From NCBI GenBank assembly GCA_963780165.1, contig CAWABB010000001.1:2046001-2110000 (forward strand): a stretch of 64,000 nt of DNA, read 5' to 3'. Position numbers and translations under genes: made by a program. The stretch is from CAWABB01 sp963780165 (GTDB lineage: Bacteria; Bacteroidota; Ignavibacteria; UBA10030; UBA6906). A model generated the notes under the pieces. It was given only the letters and a program-made list of their open reading frames with translations. It was not told the DNA's origin and searched no databases. Positions 23,674-31,998 of the stretch are shown here, piece after piece (position 1 is the stretch's first letter; each line of letters opens with the position of its first letter).

Positions 23674-26115
23674 ATGCGCTCAGGAATCATATTCCGTCTG
23701 GTCCCGCTGGTTCTCCTGTCGGCCACTGTCGCTCTGGCCGGGGAGGCGGCGAAGGCGATTCAGGCGGCTCGTGTACAGCGACCGCCGGAGATCGACGGGT
23801 CGCTGTTGGAACCCGAATGGCAGACCGCACACCCTGTTCTGGATTTCACGCAGTTCGATCCCAACGAAGGGGCGCGGCCAACCGAACTGACCTCCGTCCG
23901 CATTCTCTATGATGATCATGCGCTGTATGTCGGCGCGATCTGCTACGACGCGCACCCCGAGCTGATCGTCCGCCAACTGAGCAGGCGCGACCGGTCGACG
24001 GAAGCCGACCGCTTTGCCCTCATGATCGATTCCTACGCCGACCGACAGTCGGCGTTCTTCTTCAGTGTCAATGTCTCCGGCGTTCAAAGCGACGGGGTCA
24101 TGACGCAGGCGGGCATCAACTACGACAACACGTGGGACGAAGTGTGGCAGGTGGAGACGCAGGTCTATCTTGATGGGTGGTCTGCCGAGTTCCGCATCCC
24201 GTTCAACGCGCTCCGGTTCGCGGACGATACTCCCGAGGCGATGAGCTGGGGGATCAACTTCCGCCGGGTGATTGCGCGCAAGCACGAGACCGTCGAATGG
24301 GTGATGGTTCCGCGCTCCGAGCAGCTGCAGATTCCCTTCTGGGGGACGCTCACCGGCCTGGCGGAGATCGATCCATCGATGCATCTGGATATCGTTCCGT
24401 ACGCATCCGGAACGCTCCGGCAGTGGGCGCCGACATCCGGTCACGCATCCGGTTCGGAAACCGAGGGGCTTGCCGGCGTCGATGTGAAGTACGGGCTCTC
24501 ACGGAGCTACACGCTCGATGCGACCATCAATCCCGACTTTGGCCAGGTGGAAGTCGACCAGGCCGTCCTCAATCTCACCGTGTTCGAAACACTGTATCCG
24601 GAGAAGCGGCCGTTCTTCGTCGAGGGCGCGCAGTTCTTCACGTTCGGTTCGAGCTTCGACAACACGCCGATGTCGCTCTTCTTCTCCCGCAGGATCGGCC
24701 GGCAACCGACGGGCGGGTTCACCGTGCCCCCCGGAGGCTCGATCGTCGAGAGTCCATCGGTCACAACGATCCTCGGTGCGGCGAAACTGTCGGGTCGCTC
24801 GGCGGGCGGCCTTGCGGTCGGGGCGCTTGCCGCGCTTACGGACCGGGAGTTCGCCACCGTGCGCGACACCAGCGGAGCCGAGACCCGCACGCAGGTGGAA
24901 CCGCGGGCGTCATACAATGCGGTCAGGCTGCGTCAGGACTATGCCGATGGAACATGGTTCGGAGGCATCGCGACGTTGAGCGGGAAGGAGGGTCTGCAGC
25001 CGGCATTCTCGGGTGGAGTGGACTGGAGCTACCGGTTCGCGGACAACCTCCATGCGCTGGACGGCTACCTGGCGGGTGTGCGGCCCAGCTACGGTTCGCA
25101 AGCAGGATCCGCAGGCAGGCTGCTGTTTTCCCGCATCTCAGCGGAACACTGGCTGTATGCGGGCTCGTACAGCTTCGCCACGCGGGGCTTCAATCCCAAC
25201 GACATCGGGTTCTTTGCACAGCCTCACGACCAGGGTGGTTACGCTCAGGTCGTGTTCCGTGAGAACTACGCTACGGGGATCGCCAGGCGCTATGCGATCT
25301 CGGTGGTTCCGGACGCGCGCTGGAACTGGGACGGTGTCCGCACGCTCGCGCAGGTCGAGTTCGCGCCCACCGTAGAGCTGCAGAGCTTCTGGCGGATTGG
25401 CGTGAGCGCCATCGCAAGGCTCCCGGCCTATGACGATGCGGAACGGGGCGTCCTGGGGCTCTACCGGAGGCCGGCAGGCGCCAGCGCAACCCTGTCGGTG
25501 GCCAGCGACCAGCGACAGTCGGTCTCGGGATCGCTGGCGCTGATGTGCAACGGTGACGCGTTGAACAAGCAGGAGTTCGCAAGCCTGCTCCAGATGAACG
25601 TGCGGCCGGCGTCGTGGCTCGAGCTGAGCCCGGGCGTGATGTACCAGCGCATCCGTACGGAAGAGACCGGGGCGTTTGTCTCCGGGGGTATCGCGACCGT
25701 GACGGACAGCACCGGCACCTACAGCCTGTTCGGCGATCGCGACCTGGATCTGCTGAACCTCGATCTTCGCGGGATCGTGACGTTCACCCGGACCTTGTCG
25801 CTGCAGATGTACATCCAGGCCCTCGTCGCCCGCGCAGGGTACGCGGACTACCGCGCGCTGGTCGGGCCCGAGGACTTTGTGCCTGCCTCCGTGGCGATGG
25901 GGACGTACGACTTCAACTCCGTCTACTTCAACGCGAACCTCCTGCTGCGGTGGGAGTACCTGCCGGGGAGTACGGTCTATGTCGTGTGGACGCAATCGCG
26001 CTACGACGTCATCAGCGATACGGCGCCGGGCCTGAGCGAGCGGCTGGGTGATATTCCGACGACGCCGCACGACGACGTCTTCCTCGTGAAGGCGTCCTAC
26101 TGGTTCTCGCTCTGA
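23674..26115 (+). CDS. DUF5916 outer-membrane protein with N-terminal carbohydrate-binding-like (CBM9) domain
   Basis: An 813-residue exported protein with a signal peptide (end near ALAGEA). Residues about 25-230 form a CBM9/DOMON-like beta-sandwich, recognisable by PPEIDGSLLEPEWQ, LYDDHALYVGAICYD and DGWSAEFRIPFNALRF. The rest is the DUF5916 part (DATINPDFGQVEVDQAVLNL, EKRPFFVEGAQFF), alternating polar and aromatic strands that end in an aromatic residue region (ASYWFSL), as expected of an outer-membrane barrel. Function in the family is not established; uptake or binding of sugars is a guess. Its stop codon is directly adjacent to the stop of the convergent hydrolase gene. Confidence 0.85.
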   Translation: MRSGIIFRLVPLVLLSATVALAGEAAKAIQAARVQRPPEIDGSLLEPEWQTAHPVLDFTQFDPNEGARPTELTSVRILYDDHALYVGAICYDAHPELIVRQLSRRDRSTEADRFALMIDSYADRQSAFFFSVNVSGVQSDGVMTQAGINYDNTWDEVWQVETQVYLDGWSAEFRIPFNALRFADDTPEAMSWGINFRRVIARKHETVEWVMVPRSEQLQIPFWGTLTGLAEIDPSMHLDIVPYASGTLRQWAPTSGHASGSETEGLAGVDVKYGLSRSYTLDATINPDFGQVEVDQAVLNLTVFETLYPEKRPFFVEGAQFFTFGSSFDNTPMSLFFSRRIGRQPTGGFTVPPGGSIVESPSVTTILGAAKLSGRSAGGLAVGALAALTDREFATVRDTSGAETRTQVEPRASYNAVRLRQDYADGTWFGGIATLSGKEGLQPAFSGGVDWSYRFADNLHALDGYLAGVRPSYGSQAGSAGRLLFSRISAEHWLYAGSYSFATRGFNPNDIGFFAQPHDQGGYAQVVFRENYATGIARRYAISVVPDARWNWDGVRTLAQVEFAPTVELQSFWRIGVSAIARLPAYDDAERGVLGLYRRPAGASATLSVASDQRQSVSGSLALMCNGDALNKQEFASLLQMNVRPASWLELSPGVMYQRIRTEETGAFVSGGIATVTDSTGTYSLFGDRDLDLLNLDLRGIVTFTRTLSLQMYIQALVARAGYADYRALVGPEDFVPASVAMGTYDFNSVYFNANLLLRWEYLPGSTVYVVWTQSRYDVISDTAPGLSERLGDIPTTPHDDVFLVKASYWFSL

Positions 26116-27024
26116 TCAGCCGAGCGTCCGCTCGAAGAAGCCGGACACCATCCGCCGGTACTCGTCACCCCCGACCTCGAACGTATTGCTGTGAGTTGCT
26201 CCCGGAATCATCCAGAGTTCTTTCGGCTCGTTCGCTCGCTCGAACACCTGCTGCGAATACGATGGGCGGATGAGCGGGTCGGCGGTCCCGTGCATCAGCA
26301 GGAGCGGGATGCGGATGCGGCTGACGGAGTCGACCGGTGACACGGCGGAGGCCTTGAAATGCGCGAGCTGCTCGGAGCGCATGATGACGATGTTGCGGAG
26401 GTAATGGAACGGGAGCTTGATCATGCGTTTCTGGTAGTCGTCGAATACGCTCCGGAGGCGGGCGAACCCGCTTTCGGCGACGACGGCCATGACCCGCGAA
26501 TCGTTTGCCGCCGCCTGCAGGGCGACGGCCGCGCCCATCGATGTGCCGAAGATGCCGATCCGGCCAAGGCGCAGGTCCGGTCTTGACTGCAGATACGAGA
26601 TAACCGTGCTGGCGTCGCGCTTTTCGTAGAACCCGTAAGTGCAGAACCGTCCCCCGCTGTCGCCGTGGCGGCGGGCATCGTATAGCATGACCAGGAATCC
26701 CGCCCCGCACAGCAGGTTTGCCATCGGAAGGCCCGAAATCTTCGACTCGCTGACGCCATGCAGATACACAACCGTGCCGCGTGGCTCGCCGGCGGGGTGC
26801 AGAAGCCAGCAGCTGAGCGGAATGCCCTCGGCCGACGCGAGTGTAAACTCCTCGTGCCTGTAGGGAAGCTGGGACGGGTACAGGAGCGACGTGTGGCGAC
26901 GGTAGTAGTCGATCGTCCGACGGTACGGCTGGAGCAGCAGCGACGGGCCGACGACGAACAGGATGAGCGACACGAACACGAGGAAGAGAAGCGCGAACAG
27001 AAGCACGAGGAGCGCAATACTCAT
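26116..27024 (-). CDS. Membrane-anchored alpha/beta hydrolase
   Basis: From the ATG at 27024 the product is 302 residues. An N-terminal helix of about 25 hydrophobic residues anchors it in the inner membrane. The hydrolase core has VVYLHGVSESK (oxyanion strand), the nucleophile elbow GTSMGAA, an acid in MHGTADPLI and the histidine in GATHSNT. The catalytic Ser-Asp-His set is thus complete. It resembles BAAT/YfhR-type hydrolases; the substrate is unknown. No Shine-Dalgarno sequence precedes the ATG and the -10 box ends 5 nt before it, so the mRNA is probably leaderless. The frame could start at 27084, but that lies upstream of the promoter. Confidence 0.85.
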   Translation of the reverse strand: MSIALLVLLFALLFLVFVSLILFVVGPSLLLQPYRRTIDYYRRHTSLLYPSQLPYRHEEFTLASAEGIPLSCWLLHPAGEPRGTVVYLHGVSESKISGLPMANLLCGAGFLVMLYDARRHGDSGGRFCTYGFYEKRDASTVISYLQSRPDLRLGRIGIFGTSMGAAVALQAAANDSRVMAVVAESGFARLRSVFDDYQKRMIKLPFHYLRNIVIMRSEQLAHFKASAVSPVDSVSRIRIPLLLMHGTADPLIRPSYSQQVFERANEPKELWMIPGATHSNTFEVGGDEYRRMVSGFFERTLG

Positions 27025-27029
27025 ACTGC

Positions 27030-27058
27030 AATATAACCGGACCTCCGCCCGAAGGCAA
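27030..27058 (-). promoter_or_regulatory. Predicted promoter of the alpha/beta hydrolase gene (leaderless)
   Basis: Minus strand TTGCCT (27053-27058), 17 bp, TATATT (27030-27035). Only 5 nt separate the -10 box from the ATG (27024), so transcription should begin at or inside the start codon. Confidence 0.7.
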
Positions 27059-27072
27059 GACCGGAGACGAGG

Positions 27073-27101
27073 TTGACACTCCACGGCCCGCTTCGTATTA
27101 T
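27073..27101 (+). promoter_or_regulatory. Near-consensus promoter of the GT4 glycosyltransferase gene (leaderless)
   Basis: TTGACA (27073-27078), 17 bp, TATTAT (27096-27101). The ATG at 27111 is 9 nt after the -10 box with no ribosome-binding sequence. Its -35 box lies back to back with that of the hydrolase promoter, 14 bp apart. Confidence 0.78.
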
Positions 27102-27110
27102 GTGCTCGTC

Positions 27111-28283
27111 ATGAGCGCGCCCTCTCGCCCTGCAAAAGTTGCCATCGTCCACGAATGGTTCACCGCGATGCGGGGGGGCGAGAAGTGTGTCGAGGCACTG
27201 TGCGAGCTGTATCCCGACGCCGTCCTGTTCGCGCTGTTACACAACCGTGGCAGCGTGTCGCCCGCCCTCGAGCGCCGGCAGATCCGGACCTCATTCGTCC
27301 AGCGCCTTCCGTTTGCTGCCACCCGCTACCGGCATTATCTCCCGCTGTTTCCCGCGGCCGTCAGCACGTTTGACACCTCGGAATTCGATCTCATCATCAG
27401 CTCGAGCCACTGTGTGGCGAAGGGAGCGCGAACGCCTCCTGGAGCGCTGCACATTTGCTACTGTTATACGCCGATGAGGTACATCTGGGACCTCTACGAC
27501 GACTACTTCAGCCCCGAACGGGCAGGACTGTTGACGCGGCTGGGGATGCGGCTCGCGCTGCAGCCGTTGCGCCGGTGGGATGTGGCGAGCGCGTCGCGAC
27601 CCCACTCTTTCATCGCAATCTCCGAGCATATCCGGCAGCGCATCCGATCGATCTACGGAAAGCCGTCGGACGTAATCTACCCGCCGGTGGATACAGACCG
27701 GTTTCGGCTGTCGACGCAGGACGAAGGGTTCTTCCTGGTGGCGGGGGCGCTGGTCCCGTACAAGAGGGTCGACCTTGCCGTTCAGGCGTTCTCACGGTCC
27801 GGCGACCGGCTGATAGTCGCCGGGAACGGGCCAGAGCTGGACCGGTTGAGGAAGCTTGCCGCCCCGAACGTGACGTTTACGGGGTGGGTGTCTGACGAGG
27901 AGTTGCGGAGCCTGTACGAACGGTGCACGGCGCTTGTGTTTCCAGGGGAAGAGGATTTCGGGATTGTGCCGGTTGAGGTGATGGCGTGCGGGAAGCCGGT
28001 TCTGGCCTATGCGCGGGGAGGGGCGTGCGAGACGGTTCTGGACCGGCCGGATGGCGGGACCGGTGTTCTTTTCCCCGAACAGACCGTGGATTCCCTGCTG
28101 GGTGCGGTGAAGCGACTGCGGACGTCCAGATTCGACCCCTCATTCCTTCGTAGACACGCCCTTTCGTTCGGGCGGGAGGTGTTCAAGACCCGGTTCCGTG
28201 CGTATGTCGAGGCGCGCCAGTCCGCAGGTCCCTTCTCCGGCAAGCCCTTGCCCGAAAAGCAGTTAGCGCACTTTCCGCGTTGA
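27111..28283 (+). CDS. Glycosyltransferase family 4 (group 1)
   Basis: A GT-B protein of about 390 residues. The N-terminal half opens with KVAIVHEWFTAMRGGEKCVEAL, and includes CYCYTPMRYIWDLYDDYF. The C-terminal half has FLVAGALVPYKRVDLAVQAF, the donor-binding region VFPGEEDFGIVPVEVMACGKPVLAY with the E-x7-E pattern of GT4 enzymes, and GGACETV. It probably transfers a sugar from a nucleotide donor to a lipid-linked or surface glycan. The ATG at 27111 is chosen over the GTG at 27102, because the -10 box ends at 27101. The gene stands alone between two promoters. Confidence 0.91.
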   Translation: MSAPSRPAKVAIVHEWFTAMRGGEKCVEALCELYPDAVLFALLHNRGSVSPALERRQIRTSFVQRLPFAATRYRHYLPLFPAAVSTFDTSEFDLIISSSHCVAKGARTPPGALHICYCYTPMRYIWDLYDDYFSPERAGLLTRLGMRLALQPLRRWDVASASRPHSFIAISEHIRQRIRSIYGKPSDVIYPPVDTDRFRLSTQDEGFFLVAGALVPYKRVDLAVQAFSRSGDRLIVAGNGPELDRLRKLAAPNVTFTGWVSDEELRSLYERCTALVFPGEEDFGIVPVEVMACGKPVLAYARGGACETVLDRPDGGTGVLFPEQTVDSLLGAVKRLRTSRFDPSFLRRHALSFGREVFKTRFRAYVEARQSAGPFSGKPLPEKQLAHFPR

Positions 28284-28308
28284 CTTTCCATCCCAATCTT
28301 TCTATATT
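28280..28308 (+). promoter_or_regulatory. Predicted promoter of the LytM/bactofilin/atp block
   Basis: TTGACT (28280-28285), 17 bp, TATATT (28303-28308), leader about 20 nt. The -35 box overlaps the stop codon of the preceding glycosyltransferase. It may drive a long co-directional run of genes. Confidence 0.75.
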
Positions 28309-28334
28309 AAAAGTCCATTTGTTTTAGGGATCGC

Positions 28335-29285
28335 ATGGCGCATGAAGGCAGACGACGTCTGCGGGATCCCCAGCGCTACGAGGTGCTTGTCACGTCGCTC
28401 GGAGAGGGGCGCAGTGCAAGGGCGTTCCGCGTAAGCAGGGTTGGGCTCGTACTGATGGGCGTGCTTGCGGTCCTTGCGATCGTCGGCCTCACACTCGCAG
28501 TGCTGATGTTCACGCCGGCGGCGATGTACGTTCCTCTTCCGAATCCGATCCTCGAGCAGCGCTACGGGGAGCAGATACGGGAAACGCAGGTCCGTCTCAA
28601 CGACCTGGCCGAGCAGGTGCTCCTGCTCAGCGACTACAACACCCAGCTGCGGAAAGCGCTCGGCGAAGGGTCAACGGGAGATTCGATGATGTTCGCGGAT
28701 CCTCCGTCGGTCCTTGCCGACACGGGCAGCGTCCCACAGGCGCTTGCTGCCACGCGGCCGGACACATCGTCCGCCCCGGCGGTGAGTGAACAGTACGATA
28801 TCATGGTGGCGACCGCTCCGGGGATTGTCGCCGTCGGCGAGGAGACGTCTGTTGAGGGCCGGCTTCCGCTGATCATGCCCGCCGAGGGGTTCGTGTCGCA
28901 GATGTTCGATCCGGGACGCGGCCACTTCGGTATGGACATTGCTGCGCGGCGGGGAACGCCGGTGATCGCGCCCGCGGACGGTCACGTTGTCTTCGCGGGG
29001 TGGACGTATGAAGACGGCAACATGATCATCCTTGCGCACGGCCGGGGCTACATGACTGTGTACAAGCATAACCAGTCGGTGCTGCGCAACGCGCAGGAGT
29101 TCGTCAGGCGGGGCGAGGCCATTGCGTTGCTCGGCACGTCGGGACGAACAAGCCAGGGGCCGCATCTCCATTTTGAGGTGTGGCGCGACGGCGTCCCGCG
29201 CGATCCCAGGTTGTATTTGATCGCCCAGACGTCAGGTCAGTATGCGGAGGGATCCAATGGCGGACAAACAAGCGGCAAACGGTGA
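28335..29285 (+). CDS. M23 (LytM) family murein peptidase
   Basis: A 316-residue protein with a single membrane helix (about 35-60) and a short coiled-coil linker (about 75-110). The C-terminal LytM domain has the zinc ligands HFGMD (HxxxD) and HLHFE (HxH). It should cut peptide bridges in peptidoglycan on the periplasmic side, or act as an activator if inactive; all ligands are present here. The last 29 bp overlap the bactofilin gene. LytM peptidase/bactofilin pairs are widespread and shape cells by local wall remodelling, so a morphogenetic role is likely. Confidence 0.93.
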   Translation: MAHEGRRRLRDPQRYEVLVTSLGEGRSARAFRVSRVGLVLMGVLAVLAIVGLTLAVLMFTPAAMYVPLPNPILEQRYGEQIRETQVRLNDLAEQVLLLSDYNTQLRKALGEGSTGDSMMFADPPSVLADTGSVPQALAATRPDTSSAPAVSEQYDIMVATAPGIVAVGEETSVEGRLPLIMPAEGFVSQMFDPGRGHFGMDIAARRGTPVIAPADGHVVFAGWTYEDGNMIILAHGRGYMTVYKHNQSVLRNAQEFVRRGEAIALLGTSGRTSQGPHLHFEVWRDGVPRDPRLYLIAQTSGQYAEGSNGGQTSGKR

Positions 29286-29619
29286 GCTCAGTTTCATCGG
29301 TCACACCACGGTGATCGAAGGGACGATCACGACGGATGGCAGCATCCGTGTCGACGGCAAGGTGATCGGCGACCTTCACGCCAAGGCGAATGCGGCCGTG
29401 GGTGAGCGGGGAATCGTGGAGGGGACGGTGACCGCCCGGAACATCTCCCTCTCGGGGAAAGTGAAGGGGAGCGTCACGGCGCTGGAGAAGCTCGTGCTCG
29501 AGGAGAAGGCGATCCTCCACGGCGACATCCGCACGGCGCGCCTCGTGGTGGACGAAGGGGCGATGTTTGACGGGCAATGCGCGATGACGGGACAGAACGC
29601 TCCTCCAAAGGCCGGCTGA
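29257..29619 (+). CDS. Bactofilin
   Basis: A 120-residue protein with the DUF583 beta-helix built from short repeats such as VIEGTITTDGSIRVDGKVIGDL and IVEGTVTARNISLSGKVKGSV. Short unstructured tails flank it. Bactofilins self-assemble without nucleotides into membrane-associated filaments that position wall enzymes. The ATG at 29257 is chosen because GGAGG precedes it by 6 nt; it overlaps the LytM gene by 29 bp, which argues for joint production with the peptidase upstream. Confidence 0.94.
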   Translation: MADKQAANGELSFIGHTTVIEGTITTDGSIRVDGKVIGDLHAKANAAVGERGIVEGTVTARNISLSGKVKGSVTALEKLVLEEKAILHGDIRTARLVVDEGAMFDGQCAMTGQNAPPKAG

Positions 29620-29635
29620 GCGCGCTGGCAGACGC

Positions 29636-29905
29636 ATGACGCGGGAGTCCGGCAGGACGTGGGCGCAATCCTTTGGCCCGTACCTTACCATGGGCATTCA
29701 GCTTGCCCTCGCGGTGGTCGTCTTTTTTTTCGTCGGACGATGGCTGGACGGGAAGCTGGGAACGGCTCCGTGGCTGATGCTGGCGGGGCTGCTGGTGGGA
29801 ATCGCCGGTGGGATGATCAAGTTCTTGCGCGCTGCTGTTGCTCTGGGGAAAGAAGCAAACAGGGATGCGGAGAAGGAACGGGCGCATGAGCACGATCGGA
29901 ATTGA
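29636..29905 (+). CDS. atpZ: AtpZ-like ATP synthase accessory protein (AtpI/AtpZ family)
   Basis: An 89-residue protein with two membrane helices (about 17-37 and 45-65) and the FVGRWLDGKLGTAPWLMLAGLLVGIAGG pattern (shown in part) of the small AtpZ/AtpI family encoded at the head of atp operons. These proteins assist c-ring assembly or cation transport for the synthase. The C-terminal tail is short and charged. It overlaps the next gene by 20 bp. Confidence 0.85.
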   Translation: MTRESGRTWAQSFGPYLTMGIQLALAVVVFFFVGRWLDGKLGTAPWLMLAGLLVGIAGGMIKFLRAAVALGKEANRDAEKERAHEHDRN

Positions 29906-30284
29906 TCTTCGGTTCCCGAGAAGGGTTGCCGCGGTCGTGTTGATTGCGGCTGCGGTGCTTGCCTATCCGCTGGTCCGGTACGCATCTCCGGCCGTCGCGG
30001 TTGCGGTGGTGGCGGGCGCGGTCATAAGCACGTTGAACGCGCTCCTGGGCTACTGCTCGATCGAGTACGCGTTCGGGAAGTCGTATACCACATTCCTGAA
30101 AGTGGTCATCGGCGGCATGGGCGTCAGGATGCTTGGCATGCTCGGGATCATGCTGGTGTTGATCCTCACGTTTCATGTGCAGTCGCTTCCGTTGACGCTG
30201 TCGATGCTCGGGTTCTATATGGTCTATCTGGTGCTGGAAGTCCTTTTCATCCAAACCAAGGTGCTGGTCAAGGATCAGGATTGA
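29886..30284 (+). CDS. AtpI-like membrane protein of the ATP synthase cluster
   Basis: A 132-residue protein with four hydrophobic segments, starting at the ATG at 29886 inside the end of atpZ. Its position before atpB and its four-helix layout match the second small membrane protein found at the start of Bacteroidota/Chlorobi atp operons. Sequence conservation in the family is weak, so the assignment rests mainly on size, topology and context. A role in c-ring assembly is inferred. Confidence 0.7.
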   Translation: MSTIGIDLRFPRRVAAVVLIAAAVLAYPLVRYASPAVAVAVVAGAVISTLNALLGYCSIEYAFGKSYTTFLKVVIGGMGVRMLGMLGIMLVLILTFHVQSLPLTLSMLGFYMVYLVLEVLFIQTKVLVKDQD

Positions 30285-30285
30285 G

Positions 30286-31218
30286 ATGGCGTTGATGGCT
30301 GACACGACACATGCCGCGCAGGCGGTTGCGGATACGCTCCACGCGGGGGTGGACGGAGCTGCCGCCGGAGGGCACGGAGAACCCGGCGGGGGGAACATAT
30401 TCGCCGAACTCCTCCACCATCTCAACGATGCGCCGAAGCTCGAGACGCCGTTCGGGTACATCCCGCTCCCGCAGTTTTCCCCGGTGCAGATCGGCGGACT
30501 GACGCTGGATCTGTCGATCACGAAGCACGTGGTCTTCCTCTGGCTGGCGGCGGTGCTCCTCATCGTGGTGGCGACGCTGGTGTCCCGGAGCGTCCGGCGG
30601 CGCGAGGTGCCGTCCGGTTTCAGCAACATGGTCGAGGCGGTGATCGTGTTCGTGCGCGACGAAATCGCGGTGGCGAACATGGGGCCCGGCGGCCTGCGGT
30701 ATATGCCGTATCTCCTGACCACGTTCTTCTTCATCCTGCTGATGAACCTGATGGGGCTCATCCCGTACGGGGCGTCGGCGACGGGGAACCTGAATGTGAC
30801 AGCAGGGCTCGCGATTATCGCGTTCTTCATGATCCAGGGGGCGGCCATCAAGTCGCAGGGTCTCGGCCACTTCCTGGCGCACCTGACCGGGGGCGTCCAC
30901 TGGTCTCTCTGGCCGATCATGATTCCAATCGAGATCCTCGGCCTCTTCACGAAGGCCTTCGCTCTCTGTATCCGTCTCTTTGCCAACATGACCGGCGGGC
31001 ACATTGTCATCGTGTCGCTGATCGGCCTCATCTTTCTGTTCAAGAGCTATATCATCGCCATCCTCCCCGCAGGGTTCGTGGTGGGGATCATGTTTCTCGA
31101 GCTCTTTGTCGCGTTTCTGCAGGCGTACATTTTCACCATGCTCACCGCCCTGTTCATGGGTCTGGGGATGCAGCAGGAGGGGCACGGCTCCCACGAGGAG
31201 CACGGCGCGTCCGCGTAA
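30286..31218 (+). CDS. atpB: F0F1 ATP synthase subunit a
   Basis: A 310-residue inner-membrane protein that forms the ion half-channels next to the c-ring. The essential arginine lies in the penultimate conserved helix (ALCIRLFANMTGGH). An N-terminal extension of about 75 residues precedes the first helix, longer than in E. coli but usual in this bacterial group, and the C terminus is His/Glu-rich. The gene follows the AtpI-like gene by 1 bp and is followed by a 48-bp gap before atpE. Confidence 0.96.
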   Translation: MALMADTTHAAQAVADTLHAGVDGAAAGGHGEPGGGNIFAELLHHLNDAPKLETPFGYIPLPQFSPVQIGGLTLDLSITKHVVFLWLAAVLLIVVATLVSRSVRRREVPSGFSNMVEAVIVFVRDEIAVANMGPGGLRYMPYLLTTFFFILLMNLMGLIPYGASATGNLNVTAGLAIIAFFMIQGAAIKSQGLGHFLAHLTGGVHWSLWPIMIPIEILGLFTKAFALCIRLFANMTGGHIVIVSLIGLIFLFKSYIIAILPAGFVVGIMFLELFVAFLQAYIFTMLTALFMGLGMQQEGHGSHEEHGASA

Positions 31219-31266
31219 CCGGTTTTTCACTCGTACACACGCATACTTCTGGAAGGAGAAGCACTC

Positions 31267-31497
31267 ATGGAAGCAAACGCACTCGGGTATCTCGCAGCCG
31301 GTCTTGGCGCAGCGTTGACCGTCATCGGCGCCGGTCTTGGGATCGGCAAGCTCGCCGCCGCGGCGATGGAAGCAAGCGGCCGGCAGCCCGAGGTGGCCGG
31401 ACAGGTTCGTACCTCCATGCTGATCGCAGCCGCTCTGATCGAAGGCGCGACTTTCTTCGCCCTCGCGATCTGCATCATTCTCGCGACCAAAGGATAA
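31267..31497 (+). CDS. atpE: F0F1 ATP synthase subunit c
   Basis: A 76-residue hairpin of two membrane helices. The first contains the glycine-rich GAGLGIGKLA, the polar loop is RQPEV, and the second helix carries the ion-binding glutamate (ALIEGATFF, residue about 59). The glutamine in helix 1 and the Glu-Ser pair typical of sodium-binding rings are absent, so proton coupling is likely (inference). AAGGAGA precedes the ATG, the strongest ribosome-binding site of the cluster, in keeping with the high copy number of the subunit. Confidence 0.97.
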   Translation: MEANALGYLAAGLGAALTVIGAGLGIGKLAAAAMEASGRQPEVAGQVRTSMLIAAALIEGATFFALAICIILATKG

Positions 31498-31509
31498 TCC
31501 GGCACGCCC

Positions 31510-31998
31510 ATGTTCGAAATCAATCCTGGCCTCATCGTCTGGACGATCATCACCTTCATCGCCGCGCTGGTGATTCTGCGTGCGTACGCCTGGAAGCCTC
31601 TGCTGGCGGCGCTCACGGCGCGCGAGGAGAGGATCAGGACGCAGATCGCCCAGGCCGAAAGCGCGCGCCGTGAAGCGGAACGCCTGCTGGAAGAGAACAA
31701 GGCGCAGCTCGCCCGTGCCGATGAGCAGTCGCAGCGGATGCTCCGCGAGAGCAGGGATATGGGCGAACGGCTGAAAGCGGAAATCCTGGAGAAGGCACAG
31801 CAGTCGTCGCGCCAGATGGTCGACCAGGCGAAAGAGGAAATCCGGCGCGAGAAAGACAGTGCGCTGCAGGAGCTCCGCTCCGAGGTGGCCGACCTGGCGA
31901 TTGGCGCAGCGGGGAAGCTGCTGGACGCGAATCTCGACGCCCCGAAGCACCGGGCGCTCGTCGATGACGCAATCCGCCAGATGGGCAAGACGTCATGA
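31510..31998 (+). CDS. atpF: F0F1 ATP synthase subunit b
   Basis: A 162-residue protein with one N-terminal membrane helix (about 8-25), then a long charged coiled coil (about 35-130) that forms the peripheral stalk linking F0 to the delta subunit of F1. Length is typical. Its stop overlaps the atpH start as ATGA, so the two stalk subunits are translationally coupled. Confidence 0.95.
   Translation: MFEINPGLIVWTIITFIAALVILRAYAWKPLLAALTAREERIRTQIAQAESARREAERLLEENKAQLARADEQSQRMLRESRDMGERLKAEILEKAQQSSRQMVDQAKEEIRREKDSALQELRSEVADLAIGAAGKLLDANLDAPKHRALVDDAIRQMGKTS

Noticed and set aside
30268..31950. A 560-codon minus-strand ORF antisense to atpB-atpE-atpF
   Set aside because: It is a shadow of well-conserved ATP synthase genes; composition is His/Glu/Arg-rich without a fold.
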